From assembly GCA_040391785.1 (NCBI GenBank), contig JBEBXH010000026.1:1-64000 (forward strand): a stretch of DNA of 64,000 nucleotides. The letters run 5' to 3'. The position numbers were made by a program, and so were the translations under genes. A model generated the notes under the pieces. That model did no database searches and was not told the origin of the DNA. It saw nothing but the letters and a program-made list of their open reading frames with translations. This document shows positions 48,136 through 57,923 of this stretch, one piece after another (the stretch's first letter is position 1; each line of letters begins with the position of its first letter). Source of the stretch: UBA5239 sp040391785. GTDB lineage: Bacteria; Verrucomicrobiota; Lentisphaeria; Victivallales; Victivallaceae.

Positions 48136-48160
48136 AGGCATTTCTCCATAGATAAAAAAT

Positions 48161-48196
48161 ATACCTCCTCAAGAGCATGAGTCAAGAGGAGGTATC
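48161..48196 (-). terminator. hairpin after the giant polyvalent gene
   Basis: Minus-strand ATACCTCCTC pairs with GAGGAGGTAT (10 bp), then ATTTTTTAT follows. It terminates the virion operon. The right arm GAGGAGGT is itself a perfect ribosome-binding site, locked in the stem, 28 bases ahead of the zinc-ribbon gene. Confidence 0.7.
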
Positions 48197-48207
48197 GGAT
48201 TCAGTGG

Positions 48208-51200
48208 TTATTGTTTGCGGTCGTCGGTCAGTTCTTTCAGGTCCGGCAACCATTCAATGTTGTTCTTTTCCAGCATACGCTGTGAACGCTCGTAGATTTT
48301 CAGCGCGGGCATTCGCAGGGAATTCCCGATGGCGTCGCTCCACAGATAAAGCGCGTAGTCGAAGTCCTGCCGGGCGATGAGCGCTTCGGTCGCGTCGGCT
48401 GATTTCAGGAGCACGTCATTGATGGCACGGAACGATCCGGCTTCGAATATCGTCCGGAAGCGGAAACCGGAGGATCCGGTCAGGTTTCCGGCGATGACCC
48501 CGGCGCCGTAGTCCGCGACGTCCCTCACCAGTGGTATGCCGCTGAAATGGCTGGATATCAGCTCCTGGATGAAATCCTTCTTGGCGCTGTCGAGATCGTC
48601 CTCATCGCCGTCACCGATCAGGGCGTTCAAGCCGCCGCCGAGGATAAAGGCGTTGGACGCCTGCAGGATGGAAGGGATTATCAGGTCCAGCGCGAAGCCC
48701 CAGACTTTTTCCTGCGGGCTTCTGGTTTTGTCGGTGATATCGTGCGCGGCCATGTTGTAAGCGGCATTTGCGGCAGTGATAAACGGCGTGAACAACCGTC
48801 CGATACTGGTCAACTGTACCGGTGTGAGGTCGACGGACCGCGCCGCCCCCTGAGTCCTGGCGACGAAGTCATCTGCCTCTGCAACGGCGAGTGACTCCCT
48901 GAAATGATCGAGGTTGATATCGCCGTGCCCCGGAAGCTGCTTTGGGTCGACGCTTTCACGGTACATCCGGTCAATGGCTTTCTCGTAAGCCGCATTCCAG
49001 GCGATCACCGCCACTTTCATATCCATGAAACGCATCCCGGCGTACCCGATTTTCTCAAACGTCTTCCGGGCTTTGTTCGCCGGGCTGTCGGAAAAGCGAT
49101 TGACTTCCGAGGCCAGGTCGATGTCCTGAAAGTTCATGCGATCACGGATCATTGCCGACTTACTCTTTGCCATATCGGTCATTTCCCTGCGAAGCGACGG
49201 CGAGGCAAAGTCGGCAACGGTTTTCGGGTAGAACTCCCCGAGCTCATGGGTTCCGACAGTGGTACTGACGCCCTGGGCCATGATCGAACGGATATTCAGC
49301 ATCAGCGCGGTGCCGGTGAGCATACTGCGCCCCCATGCCTCAAAGCCGTTGGTGACTCCGCGTGTCGCCGGATCCGGCTTCGCGATATTCCGGATAAGGG
49401 TCATGACGGTATGGTACCGTTCGAATGACTGGGTACCGCCGAAAGCGTTCTTGAATTCGCTGCTGGTCACGACGCCGAGAATTTCCTTCAATACCATCCG
49501 GTGAGTCGCGTAATGCGAAACTTCGAAGATATGTTCCAGCGGTACCAGCAGCGACAGCGAGACTGGGCCGGGGCTGATCGCCGCCTCGTTGCGCCGATGA
49601 GTGGCCGAAGCGTCAAGGTGCATGGACGTAGGCGTGTAGCCGATGTCCTGATGCTGCTTTTTATCCCGGTAGGCATAGTCCAGCGGGTAGTATCCGCCCT
49701 GAACGGTAATTACCTGGCCGTCCGAAGTGCTGACGTCGAATTCCTGCCCCTGAATCCGCTTCATCGTGTAGTGATTTTCCTCGCGGAAAGTCTGCTGCAC
49801 GCGGTTGAAGAGCGATTCGATCGCCCGCCAGATGGTTTCAATTTCCCCATACGCCTCAGCAGACAGCCGCGAAGCGATGTTGGCGAGGTCGGCTTCCGAC
49901 CAGCCGTAACCGTCCTTGAGCCGCTGGCGGTTGACCGCGTTCCCCATATTGAGAACGGCGGCGACCACCATCTCCGGCGTCCATTTGTCGTATTGGCGCA
50001 GGCGTACCGTTTCGTTGAATTCCGGCAGGTTCTTGAGGTCGATATCTTTCGTCAGTGCATGGAGATGGTTGATTGCTTCGCGGCACGGCGCTTTAGCCGT
50101 TTGCTGCAGGTTCAGCATATCCGAGACCGCATAGTTCAACGTGCTGTACAGGCTGTGGCATTCCTTTCCGGCCTCTTTCAGCGGGCGCCACAGCTTCATG
50201 CCCCAGGTCCAGAAGGACCGGTACATGTGTTTGACCTTGTCCGCCGAGGTCTGCCTGCGGTCGTGGTACTTTACCGGCTGGGCCGATAGCTCGGTTAAAC
50301 AGGAGTCCAAACGGGCTTCCGTCCGCCCGGTCAGGGAGTTCTTCGAGGCTTTCACCAGATCGCGGCCCTCACCGTAAAGATACCGGGCGAAGTCATTCAG
50401 GTCGTTGAACTCGGCAAAGGTCAGGTCCTTGTAGCCGGAACGGTCGAGCCGGAACAGGAAATCGGGCCATTCGCGGATATCACCGAAGAATCCGGCGACT
50501 TCGTCCGGAGAGATTACTTCGCGGCGGGCGAGGCTGTCAGTGCCCGGAAGCCTGCGGCTGAAACCGAAGAAGTAGGCCAGTTCCTTGATTGCGTTCTGAT
50601 GGTCCTCCGCGATATTGCCCTTCGCCATGCGGGCCGAACGTTTTATCAGGTTTTCGATCTTGGCGATTTCCTTTTTCGCGTCCGCCTTGAGCTTGAGTAA
50701 TTCGAGGTTTTCCCGCAGCTTCACCGCCAGGTTGAACGCCCCGAGGTAGTCGCCCTTGTTGATCAATGCAACCATTTTCTTTGAACGGTCGCCGCTGTCA
50801 TCGATCAGCTTGCGGTCGGAGAGGATATCCCGTACCGACATAGCCGCGATCTTGCGCTCCGCCTCGGCCCTCAGCGCGTTCCGCCGGATGCGGTACCCGT
50901 CGACACCACCTTTTTCGGCCAGTAATCCGGTGAGCTTTTCGAGCGTTTCGACCGTCGCGCGGGTGGACATCGCCGCCTCGGTGTATTCGAAATCGTTCTG
51001 GAACGCCTCTTCTTTCCGGCGGATGAAATCCGCTTTGAATTCCGCAGGCGAAACGGCATCGACGAGTTCGGTCAGGAGTTCGTCGACCGTATTGTAATTA
51101 TTGGCGATCGCGAAGGCCGGAACGTCTTTGCCGGATCCGCGTTTTTTGCCGGTCAGGCCCTTGTCGTACAGGTAATCGGCAATCTCCTTGCCGTAGTCCG

Positions 51201-54200
51201 GGTGGTTGGCGATAAACGAATAATCCAGTCCGCCCTCGGCCGTGATATTATTCCATGAGTTATACACACGCATATCGGCCATCTGTGCTTCCGCTTCCTT
51301 GCCCCATTGCGTTCGGAGGCGGCGTAGCATCTTCTGTTTGGCGGTGTCCAGTTCCTCGGCGGACTGCGCCAGTGCCTTGTCGATCAACCGGCGGAAGTCC
51401 GCAGCTTCCTGCTGGGAAATGCCGAGCAGCCCGGTGAACGAGCCGCGCAGGGCATCCGCAGCTTCAGCCAGCGGCGATTCCCGTTCGATCAGTTCCTCGG
51501 TGGACAGGATACCCTCGAACACACGGGTGATACCATCATCCAGTTCAACGCCCAGCGCGGCGGCCTGGCGGTAAATCGCCAGAAGCATTTTCTTCAACGA
51601 GCGAAACGCTTTTTCCAGTGCCGACACCGGCGGCCTGCCGGTAAGAATGAACGCTTCGAAGCCACGGGCAAAGAACTCCTCACGTTCCGCCAGGTACTCC
51701 GGTGTCCCGGCTTCGCTGTTGTACTTCTGCTTGTCCAGCCAATGGTTGATATCGGCAAGGTCCGAGACCATGCGTTCCTCTGCCAGGCCTTTGTCGGCCA
51801 GCGTTTCCATCATCCGCTTGAGCCAGTGGGCGCTTTCGTGTGGCAGCGTGGAAGCGTCCGCCTTGCCTTTGAACAGTGTGATGACGGCGTTATAGGATTC
51901 GATGAAGTCCGACGCAAAACTGATCTGGCCGCGTGCCGCCTGAGAAAGATTATCAGGCTTGACATTTTCTGATTCGGCTGTATTATATCTTAAGAAGTCG
52001 GAAACAGTCCTAGCCTTCCCGCCTGTCTGAGCTTCACCGCTCTGTCTCACCGGGTTGAGTGACGGTTGTAGTACCGGGGACTCGGCGTTAGTTGCGTCGC
52101 CTTGGTTTCCGGCTTTTATTTTTTGATATTGTTCCGCCGTGATCTCATGCGCTGAACGGATATGATTGGCATTTCCTCTTATCTTCGGTTCAATCTCAAT
52201 CCGATAATATTTTCCAGTCGATTCATCGACGCGGACGAATGCCCGGTTATTACCAACCGTTCCAGCTGCTTCCGGATTATCCAGTACGAATTCTACCACT
52301 GCACGCGCAGTTTCCACATCGGATAAATACTCCGGGTGTTTTCCTCGCAGAAATTCATAGTCGGCAAACAAATTCTTGCCGCGCAGATTATATTGCTCCA
52401 TAAACCCGTCAGTTTTTGGAACCCGACCATCACGCAGCTGACCGGATTTATCCGCATCATTTGGTGCATCATCCCTGCGGAGTGCCGCTGCAGCTGCCGC
52501 CGCCTGATCCAGCGTCCGCATATCTTTATCGAAATTGCCGGGATCTTCGAGAAACTGGAAAATCAGCTTATCGACAGCGGCATCGATCTCCGCGTCACTG
52601 GTACTGTAGTTTGAAAGATAATTTACCATGAACCCGAAGATAGCGGCGAAATTCCGTGCGGCGGTTTTGGTGACGCCCGCCCCCTGTGCGGCGGTTTCCA
52701 CAACGAGGTAGGCTTTATCGCGATACGCTTTCATCCTTTCCTTCTGTTCTTCGATCAGGAAAATGGCCTCTTCCCCCAGGTCGATATCCATCGCTTCCGC
52801 CGCAGTCATGCCAGCCTGGCGGACGTGACCGAGGAGTTGCTCCCCGGCTTCCAGGTTCTGCGGGCTGCGCGCCTGTTCGACGGCCAGCGTATTCTGCGAT
52901 ACCCGCAGGAGCGAACCGCTGTCAAGAGCCTGTGCGATGGTGTCCTGAGTGATTCCGATCGATCCGGCGAATTCGGGATGGCTCTGGAAAAACACCTGCG
53001 CATCTTCCGGGTCGATTGCCAGTTCGACATCTCCGCCTCGTGCGGAAGTAAGAAAGTCCTTCGCCTGTTCAACAGAGCGGTGAGTGATCTTGTTCTGCGA
53101 GATGGAGTCGACCAGAGCTCTGTGATCGTCGACAAAACGGTTGAGCTTCATGACATTGGCGGCGGCGAACGGAGCCCGAAGCGCCTTGCCCCCGGTACTC
53201 AGGATCAGCGATGACGTGAAAATCAACGCATTCTCTTCCGCATCACCGAAAACGGATTTCCGGCCGGTATTGAATGCTTCGGCCCCGGTAACTTCCGAGA
53301 TGACCGTAACCGTGCGGTTCAGGGCATTGCTGATCCACTCTTCGCCGACTTCCTCGAATACGCCCTGCAGGGGGATATTGTCGTTGATTGCCCGGAGGAG
53401 AACGCCGCGCCGCACCCGGTCGCCTGAGATATCCCCGATGAATCTTTTGACCGCTGCATTCTTGAATTTGGCGGGGATGAACGCCGCAACGTCGATACCG
53501 GGCAGCATAATCCCCGCGCCCTCGGATACATGCTCGATATAGGTCGAAAGAGCGTTGCGGAAAATGATATTGCCGAGCTCTTCCACTTTCTGGTCCGGTA
53601 ACACCTGCTGTACGCCTTCTTCGTCCAGATAATAGACTGGTCCGGCTTCCCATTCATTCAGGGATTGCGCCGCGATCTTCGGGGCGAATACCGGCAGTCG
53701 GCGGGCTTCCGCAGCCAGTAGCGTTCCGGAGGCTTTGCCGAGTGCCTGCCAGCCCTGCGCGGTGCCGAGCGCCCGGACCCCCGCGCCGAAGCCGCCGGTG
53801 AAACCACCCGCCCGCAGAGTATTCCGCATCGCGCCCATTACGCCCACCCGTGCCGCGCCTTTGCCGACAGCGGCGACTCCCCCGGTAAGGGCAAAGTCCG
53901 CGATGAAAGGTATCGCATTCACGACCACATTCGCAGTCTGTCCGGCGAAGTTGAGCCCGCGCAGATCGAGGCTCTGGTCAGCAAGATAGTTGATCTTTGC
54001 GAGCTGCTGATCGAGTGGCGAATCACCATCGATCGCCGCCAGTTCTTCGGGCGACATCCGGGTGGCGTATTTGTAGATATCCCGCCAGCCGAGTACGTTG
54101 GTCGCGTTCATGTAGTCCACTTCCGACAAGCCGCCCCGGCGCAGGCGCTCGATATTGATATCGGAAGTATCGATGCCGAAATCTTTGGACATCAGATCGA

Positions 54201-54924
54201 GGCGGCGGCGAATGACCTCATCGGAAAGTTTGATCCATCCGGTCGGATAGTCGTAATTCAATTGACGGAGGACGGCGTTTTCCTTTTCGAGATGAGCCGC
54301 GAATCCAGCCGCCAATCGACGCTGCCCCGATTCCGACAAGGCGGTGAAGTCTTCACCATCCAGCGAGAATCCGGTTTTGGATTTTATGGTTTCAAGAGCC
54401 TTGTCAATCAATGCTTTTTCCTGGTCTCCGATGATCTCATCGGGAAAAATCGGATGGCTGACCGCCCGGCCGTCCTTTACGAATTCGCCGCTGACGCCTT
54501 CCGGGTCCCCCATCGGAAGCTGGTACCCGTGAGTGAAAAGCCGGTGCCTCCTGGCCGGAGTCTCGCCCGAGCCATTGAGTTCCGATTTCAGCTCCCAGAT
54601 CCGGCCAGACGGATCGAGACGGTTCCACCGCGACCGCTTCGCCGTCCGGTTAAGGGCGGGGAGGTCATCCACGTACATCGGCACCTTGTCGTAGCTGTTC
54701 GCCAGCAGGTGCTGAAACGACGGATGGAAGCGCGATGCGTCCACCGGCTGCTTCAGCGTGCGGTTGTCAAGGCGTTGTACCCATTGCACCGGTACGTTCT
54801 CCCGTGAAGCGATGTCGGCGAATGCCGTGGCGTTGTCGGGGTTGGCGTCCAGGTTCAGATTGATATTTCGAGTGGCGATCTGGTCGATCGCCTCCGACTC
54901 GGTTAAGGGAATATTGTTATTCAT
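48208..54924 (-). CDS. giant polyvalent virion protein (2238 aa) with HExxH peptidase and PBECR-like nuclease regions
   Basis: Largest gene of the window. A hydrophobic segment lies near residues 325-345 (VVVNAIPFIADFALTGGVAAV). At about 845-935, KHPEY, then ARAVVEFVLDNPE, FVRVDESTGKYYRIEI and HIRSAHEITAEQYQKI match the PBECR (phage Barnase/EndoU/ColicinE5/RelE-like) RNase pattern. HESAH at 1029-1033 is a zincin site (polyvalent-protein metallopeptidase type). The long remainder is helical, and VDLTPVQLTSIGRLFTPFITAANAAYN at about 2030 recalls LPD38-type C-terminal domains. Polyvalent proteins ride in the virion and are injected with the DNA to disable host defences. Third gene of an ejection-type operon (TGATG overlap upstream), the place of T7 gp16. 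Confidence 0.8.
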   Translation of the reverse strand: MNNNIPLTESEAIDQIATRNINLNLDANPDNATAFADIASRENVPVQWVQRLDNRTLKQPVDASRFHPSFQHLLANSYDKVPMYVDDLPALNRTAKRSRWNRLDPSGRIWELKSELNGSGETPARRHRLFTHGYQLPMGDPEGVSGEFVKDGRAVSHPIFPDEIIGDQEKALIDKALETIKSKTGFSLDGEDFTALSESGQRRLAAGFAAHLEKENAVLRQLNYDYPTGWIKLSDEVIRRRLDLMSKDFGIDTSDINIERLRRGGLSEVDYMNATNVLGWRDIYKYATRMSPEELAAIDGDSPLDQQLAKINYLADQSLDLRGLNFAGQTANVVVNAIPFIADFALTGGVAAVGKGAARVGVMGAMRNTLRAGGFTGGFGAGVRALGTAQGWQALGKASGTLLAAEARRLPVFAPKIAAQSLNEWEAGPVYYLDEEGVQQVLPDQKVEELGNIIFRNALSTYIEHVSEGAGIMLPGIDVAAFIPAKFKNAAVKRFIGDISGDRVRRGVLLRAINDNIPLQGVFEEVGEEWISNALNRTVTVISEVTGAEAFNTGRKSVFGDAEENALIFTSSLILSTGGKALRAPFAAANVMKLNRFVDDHRALVDSISQNKITHRSVEQAKDFLTSARGGDVELAIDPEDAQVFFQSHPEFAGSIGITQDTIAQALDSGSLLRVSQNTLAVEQARSPQNLEAGEQLLGHVRQAGMTAAEAMDIDLGEEAIFLIEEQKERMKAYRDKAYLVVETAAQGAGVTKTAARNFAAIFGFMVNYLSNYSTSDAEIDAAVDKLIFQFLEDPGNFDKDMRTLDQAAAAAAALRRDDAPNDADKSGQLRDGRVPKTDGFMEQYNLRGKNLFADYEFLRGKHPEYLSDVETARAVVEFVLDNPEAAGTVGNNRAFVRVDESTGKYYRIEIEPKIRGNANHIRSAHEITAEQYQKIKAGNQGDATNAESPVLQPSLNPVRQSGEAQTGGKARTVSDFLRYNTAESENVKPDNLSQAARGQISFASDFIESYNAVITLFKGKADASTLPHESAHWLKRMMETLADKGLAEERMVSDLADINHWLDKQKYNSEAGTPEYLAEREEFFARGFEAFILTGRPPVSALEKAFRSLKKMLLAIYRQAAALGVELDDGITRVFEGILSTEELIERESPLAEAADALRGSFTGLLGISQQEAADFRRLIDKALAQSAEELDTAKQKMLRRLRTQWGKEAEAQMADMRVYNSWNNITAEGGLDYSFIANHPDYGKEIADYLYDKGLTGKKRGSGKDVPAFAIANNYNTVDELLTELVDAVSPAEFKADFIRRKEEAFQNDFEYTEAAMSTRATVETLEKLTGLLAEKGGVDGYRIRRNALRAEAERKIAAMSVRDILSDRKLIDDSGDRSKKMVALINKGDYLGAFNLAVKLRENLELLKLKADAKKEIAKIENLIKRSARMAKGNIAEDHQNAIKELAYFFGFSRRLPGTDSLARREVISPDEVAGFFGDIREWPDFLFRLDRSGYKDLTFAEFNDLNDFARYLYGEGRDLVKASKNSLTGRTEARLDSCLTELSAQPVKYHDRRQTSADKVKHMYRSFWTWGMKLWRPLKEAGKECHSLYSTLNYAVSDMLNLQQTAKAPCREAINHLHALTKDIDLKNLPEFNETVRLRQYDKWTPEMVVAAVLNMGNAVNRQRLKDGYGWSEADLANIASRLSAEAYGEIETIWRAIESLFNRVQQTFREENHYTMKRIQGQEFDVSTSDGQVITVQGGYYPLDYAYRDKKQHQDIGYTPTSMHLDASATHRRNEAAISPGPVSLSLLVPLEHIFEVSHYATHRMVLKEILGVVTSSEFKNAFGGTQSFERYHTVMTLIRNIAKPDPATRGVTNGFEAWGRSMLTGTALMLNIRSIMAQGVSTTVGTHELGEFYPKTVADFASPSLRREMTDMAKSKSAMIRDRMNFQDIDLASEVNRFSDSPANKARKTFEKIGYAGMRFMDMKVAVIAWNAAYEKAIDRMYRESVDPKQLPGHGDINLDHFRESLAVAEADDFVARTQGAARSVDLTPVQLTSIGRLFTPFITAANAAYNMAAHDITDKTRSPQEKVWGFALDLIIPSILQASNAFILGGGLNALIGDGDEDDLDSAKKDFIQELISSHFSGIPLVRDVADYGAGVIAGNLTGSSGFRFRTIFEAGSFRAINDVLLKSADATEALIARQDFDYALYLWSDAIGNSLRMPALKIYERSQRMLEKNNIEWLPDLKELTDDRKQ

Positions 54925-57107
54925 CAGCGTAAGCCTCCTGACAGTCCGCCGAGCCAGATGTTCAATTTCTCGTCATCTTCCCGGCGTTTGGTTTCGCGTT
55001 GCTTCTCAACTTTATCCTGAGCCTTCTTCGGCCGGTAAACTCCTTCGCGGGTGTCTTTCACCAGACCTTGCTTCTGCGCAGCCGCGTCCGCATGACGGGT
55101 CGGGATATCGTCCGGGTAAACTGCCGTACCAATTGCCGTACCCCGGAGCTCCTGCTGGTTACGAATATCCATCTTGATTTGTTCCGGGGTGCGTCCGAGG
55201 TTCAGGAACTCGCCCATCGTCATAGCCGTTTCGCCTTCGCGCGGGGACCGCTCCCTGCCGCTTGTATCAAAGCCGCGACCGAGGAATTCATGCAGATATA
55301 CCGGTTTCACCCGGCGCCCCAGCCAGTCCGATTCCATAGCCTGTTTAGAGCGGAGGATGCTGGTCACCTGACGTTCCAGCCAGTCTTTACCCTCTTTGCT
55401 CTTCAGATTGATCTCGGGATAATACTTCGCCACCTCTTCAAGTTCGGTCAGAATCTCAGGGCAAAGGCGCAGGATATTCTGCTCGGTGAACCGTTCTTTC
55501 CCCTTCTTGTAGCCGTTCAGCTCATTCAAAGCCGACGCTACCGTCCGCGCCGCCAGGCTGGTATCGACACGCTGGTTCTGGATGTAGCTTTCGATAGACG
55601 CGATTTCCTGCGGAGTCAGCCCCGCGATAGCGGCCGCCGCCGCCAGCTGCTTGTTGTCATTCGGATCGTAATTCTGCCCCTGGCCGAAACTGATGGGTTC
55701 GCCGAGGGCAATTTTGCGTTTGAATTCCAGCACGATTGATTCACGCTGCCTTTTCACTTCCTGATCCTTGCTGATCGCGTCCTGGATGGCGCGCTCTTTA
55801 CGGGTTACGATTTCAATCAACTGGTCGCGCACGGGAGAGTCCCCGAATCTGATAACTTTGGATTTCAGCTCTTCGATCCGGTGAGGATTGCCCAGGATAC
55901 CATCATCGGAGAATTCTTTCAGCGCCTGATGCAAGTCGGCTTTCTCGTGCGCGAGGGCTGCCGCGCGTTGCGAGGCAATAAAGCTCTGAAACGCCGATAC
56001 TTTCCTTTTGGCGAGTCCGGTTGGGTCGTTTGCCGCTTCCGCGTTCAGCCGGTCCAATTCCTCGGCGTAGGCTTTTTCCGTGGCATCGGTCCAGTACTTG
56101 CCACCTGACGAACGGGGATCCTGTGCACCGGTGGCGATGACGCGTTGCGCTGCAATACCGCTGTCCGTGATAATCGATTGCTCTTTGCGTTGAAGGTCGA
56201 TGGCTTGCCGTATGACACCGGCTGTCCCCTCGGTCACAGGTTGCGAATAGCCCTCTGCGGTAATCTGTTTCAAATAGGCTTCCGCAGCGTCCGCTTGACC
56301 ATCTTTCAGCAGACGGTCGACAACGCGGGAATGCGCCGAATCGTAGAGCTTCTTCAGGCCGTTTTCATAGTTTTCCGCCTCCTTTTCCATATCACCCCGG
56401 ATCTTCATCAGCCTTTCCCGGGAAATAGTACCTTCCTGTCCGGTTTCCTGATCGACAATGGTTAACTTTTTACCTCCGGGAAGCGTGATGGTGTTGTCGC
56501 CGTCATTGAGATCCTCATCGAAAGCGGCGATGCTGCCGGAGTCGAGCCGTCGCCCATGAATCTGCGCCCATGAGTCATCATACGCCGCGCGTATGTTGTC
56601 CAGAGCACGAGGATCCTGCGTGACGATGTAGGTGTCGATTTCGCTTTTGATGCGTTCTTCATTCGCGCCGAGCCGGGCGCCTTTCACCTGGCCATGCTCA
56701 TGCCCCATGATCGAGGGAGTCAGGGTATTCCGGCGGCCGGAGAATTCATTCTCGAAGCGCTGATATCTTCTTCCCTGAAACCGCGAACCGTACTTTTGAA
56801 AAGTATCATCAAATATCTTATTCGCCCGGTCGAGGGAGCCCGCCGCGCCGAAACCACTCTGGGAATAGACTTCCTCCTGAAGCCTTTTATTCGATTCGGC
56901 GACAGCCTCGTTATATGTTTTACGATAATCAAGCTCATCGTTTTCAGCCTTGATATTGGCGACCACGTTGAGAAGACTGTTGGCCGCCGGTACCAGGTTG
57001 CTGATGCTTTCGCCCAGCCCGTTAAGGCTGGCCGGGGTTGCCACAGGGCGGGCGTTCAGTTCCGCATTGCGCGGCTGCCCGACCAGGGTTGGTAATACTG
57101 GTTTCAT
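54924..57107 (-). CDS. internal virion / ejection protein, T7 gp15 position (727 aa)
   Basis: Almost wholly helical, with Gln/Ala/Lys/Glu-rich coiled-coil stretches, no signal peptide, and a C-terminal basic tail (KKAQDKVEKQRETKRREDDEK). Length and order (gp14-like, this, giant) match the inner-core trio of podoviruses, which extends the tail through the envelope. A short GGKKLTIVDQETGQEGTI strand region lies near 208-225. Overlaps the giant gene (TGATG). Role inferred from order and composition. Confidence 0.65.
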   Translation of the reverse strand: MKPVLPTLVGQPRNAELNARPVATPASLNGLGESISNLVPAANSLLNVVANIKAENDELDYRKTYNEAVAESNKRLQEEVYSQSGFGAAGSLDRANKIFDDTFQKYGSRFQGRRYQRFENEFSGRRNTLTPSIMGHEHGQVKGARLGANEERIKSEIDTYIVTQDPRALDNIRAAYDDSWAQIHGRRLDSGSIAAFDEDLNDGDNTITLPGGKKLTIVDQETGQEGTISRERLMKIRGDMEKEAENYENGLKKLYDSAHSRVVDRLLKDGQADAAEAYLKQITAEGYSQPVTEGTAGVIRQAIDLQRKEQSIITDSGIAAQRVIATGAQDPRSSGGKYWTDATEKAYAEELDRLNAEAANDPTGLAKRKVSAFQSFIASQRAAALAHEKADLHQALKEFSDDGILGNPHRIEELKSKVIRFGDSPVRDQLIEIVTRKERAIQDAISKDQEVKRQRESIVLEFKRKIALGEPISFGQGQNYDPNDNKQLAAAAAIAGLTPQEIASIESYIQNQRVDTSLAARTVASALNELNGYKKGKERFTEQNILRLCPEILTELEEVAKYYPEINLKSKEGKDWLERQVTSILRSKQAMESDWLGRRVKPVYLHEFLGRGFDTSGRERSPREGETAMTMGEFLNLGRTPEQIKMDIRNQQELRGTAIGTAVYPDDIPTRHADAAAQKQGLVKDTREGVYRPKKAQDKVEKQRETKRREDDEKLNIWLGGLSGGLR

Positions 57108-57121
57108 AGTGTTTCCTTATT

Positions 57122-57895
57122 TTACCAATCGAATTTGTCAGATAAGCTGAGAGCGCTACCTAATGAACTCGCCGTATTTGCGGCAGTTCCGAGGGTTCCA
57201 TTGAGAAGCGACACCCGCTGTGCTCCCCGGAACGCATTAGCCTGGCTTTGATAAATACTTCCCTGATTCTGAAAGTTCACAGAGGCGACTTTCTGCTGCC
57301 AGGCGCGGGAGGCGATGTCGTAATCGAGATTACGCCGGTCGAGGTCGTAGGCGTCGGCGATATCCGCTTCGTAGTCCGCCGGAGTGCCCTGGCCAAGGAC
57401 GACCCCGGCGGCGGCATACTTCGCCCGCGCGTCACCTTTCGTCTGAAGCATATCGTTGCGGAGCTGTGATCTCTGCTGGTTGCCCTGCAGTTGGATCGCT
57501 TCCGCCTGCCGCGCTGCGATCTGTGCGTTCGCCGAGGACTGGTCCGCGAGGTAGTTCGCCTGAGCCTCCTGTATCTGCGCCTGCTGGATACCGGATACCG
57601 TGCTCGTAACGCCACCGGCGACAGCACCCCCGACCGCAAGTGCTCCGAGGCCGATCGCGCCAGCGGTTCCGAGGACGGAGGCCGTGGTGGCCGCTGTGCC
57701 CGCTACCACCGCCGTTGTACCGACTGCCGCAGCTGTACCTGCTGCCAAAGCGCCGCCCCCGATTGCCCCCGCAGCTGTAGCGCCAGCCGCTGCCGCCGCA
57801 CCTGTGGCCGCTGTAGTTGCTGCCGCTCCAACACCAATACCCAACGCCGCACCGAGCGACGTTGCCAAGGAAGTAGCTAAAGAGATGAGACACAT
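57122..57895 (-). CDS. internal virion protein, T7 gp14-like (257 aa)
   Basis: ATG 57895 has AAGGAGAA upstream; the frame before it is open but belongs to the neighbour's end. Residues 5-130 are an unbroken hydrophobic Ala/Gly/Thr-rich stretch (GAALGIGVGAAATTAATGAA...), able to insert in membranes. The second half (QAQIQEAQANYLADQSSANAQ, GVVLGQGTPADYEADIADAYDLDRRNLDYD) has the typical layout of podovirus gp14-type proteins, with a GTP-x-x-x-E-A/D motif. It would form a pore for DNA ejection. Confidence 0.72.
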   Translation of the reverse strand: MCLISLATSLATSLGAALGIGVGAAATTAATGAAAAAGATAAGAIGGGALAAGTAAAVGTTAVVAGTAATTASVLGTAGAIGLGALAVGGAVAGGVTSTVSGIQQAQIQEAQANYLADQSSANAQIAARQAEAIQLQGNQQRSQLRNDMLQTKGDARAKYAAAGVVLGQGTPADYEADIADAYDLDRRNLDYDIASRAWQQKVASVNFQNQGSIYQSQANAFRGAQRVSLLNGTLGTAANTASSLGSALSLSDKFDW

Positions 57896-57923
57896 AGTTA
57901 ATTCTCCTTCTTGATTATTAATT

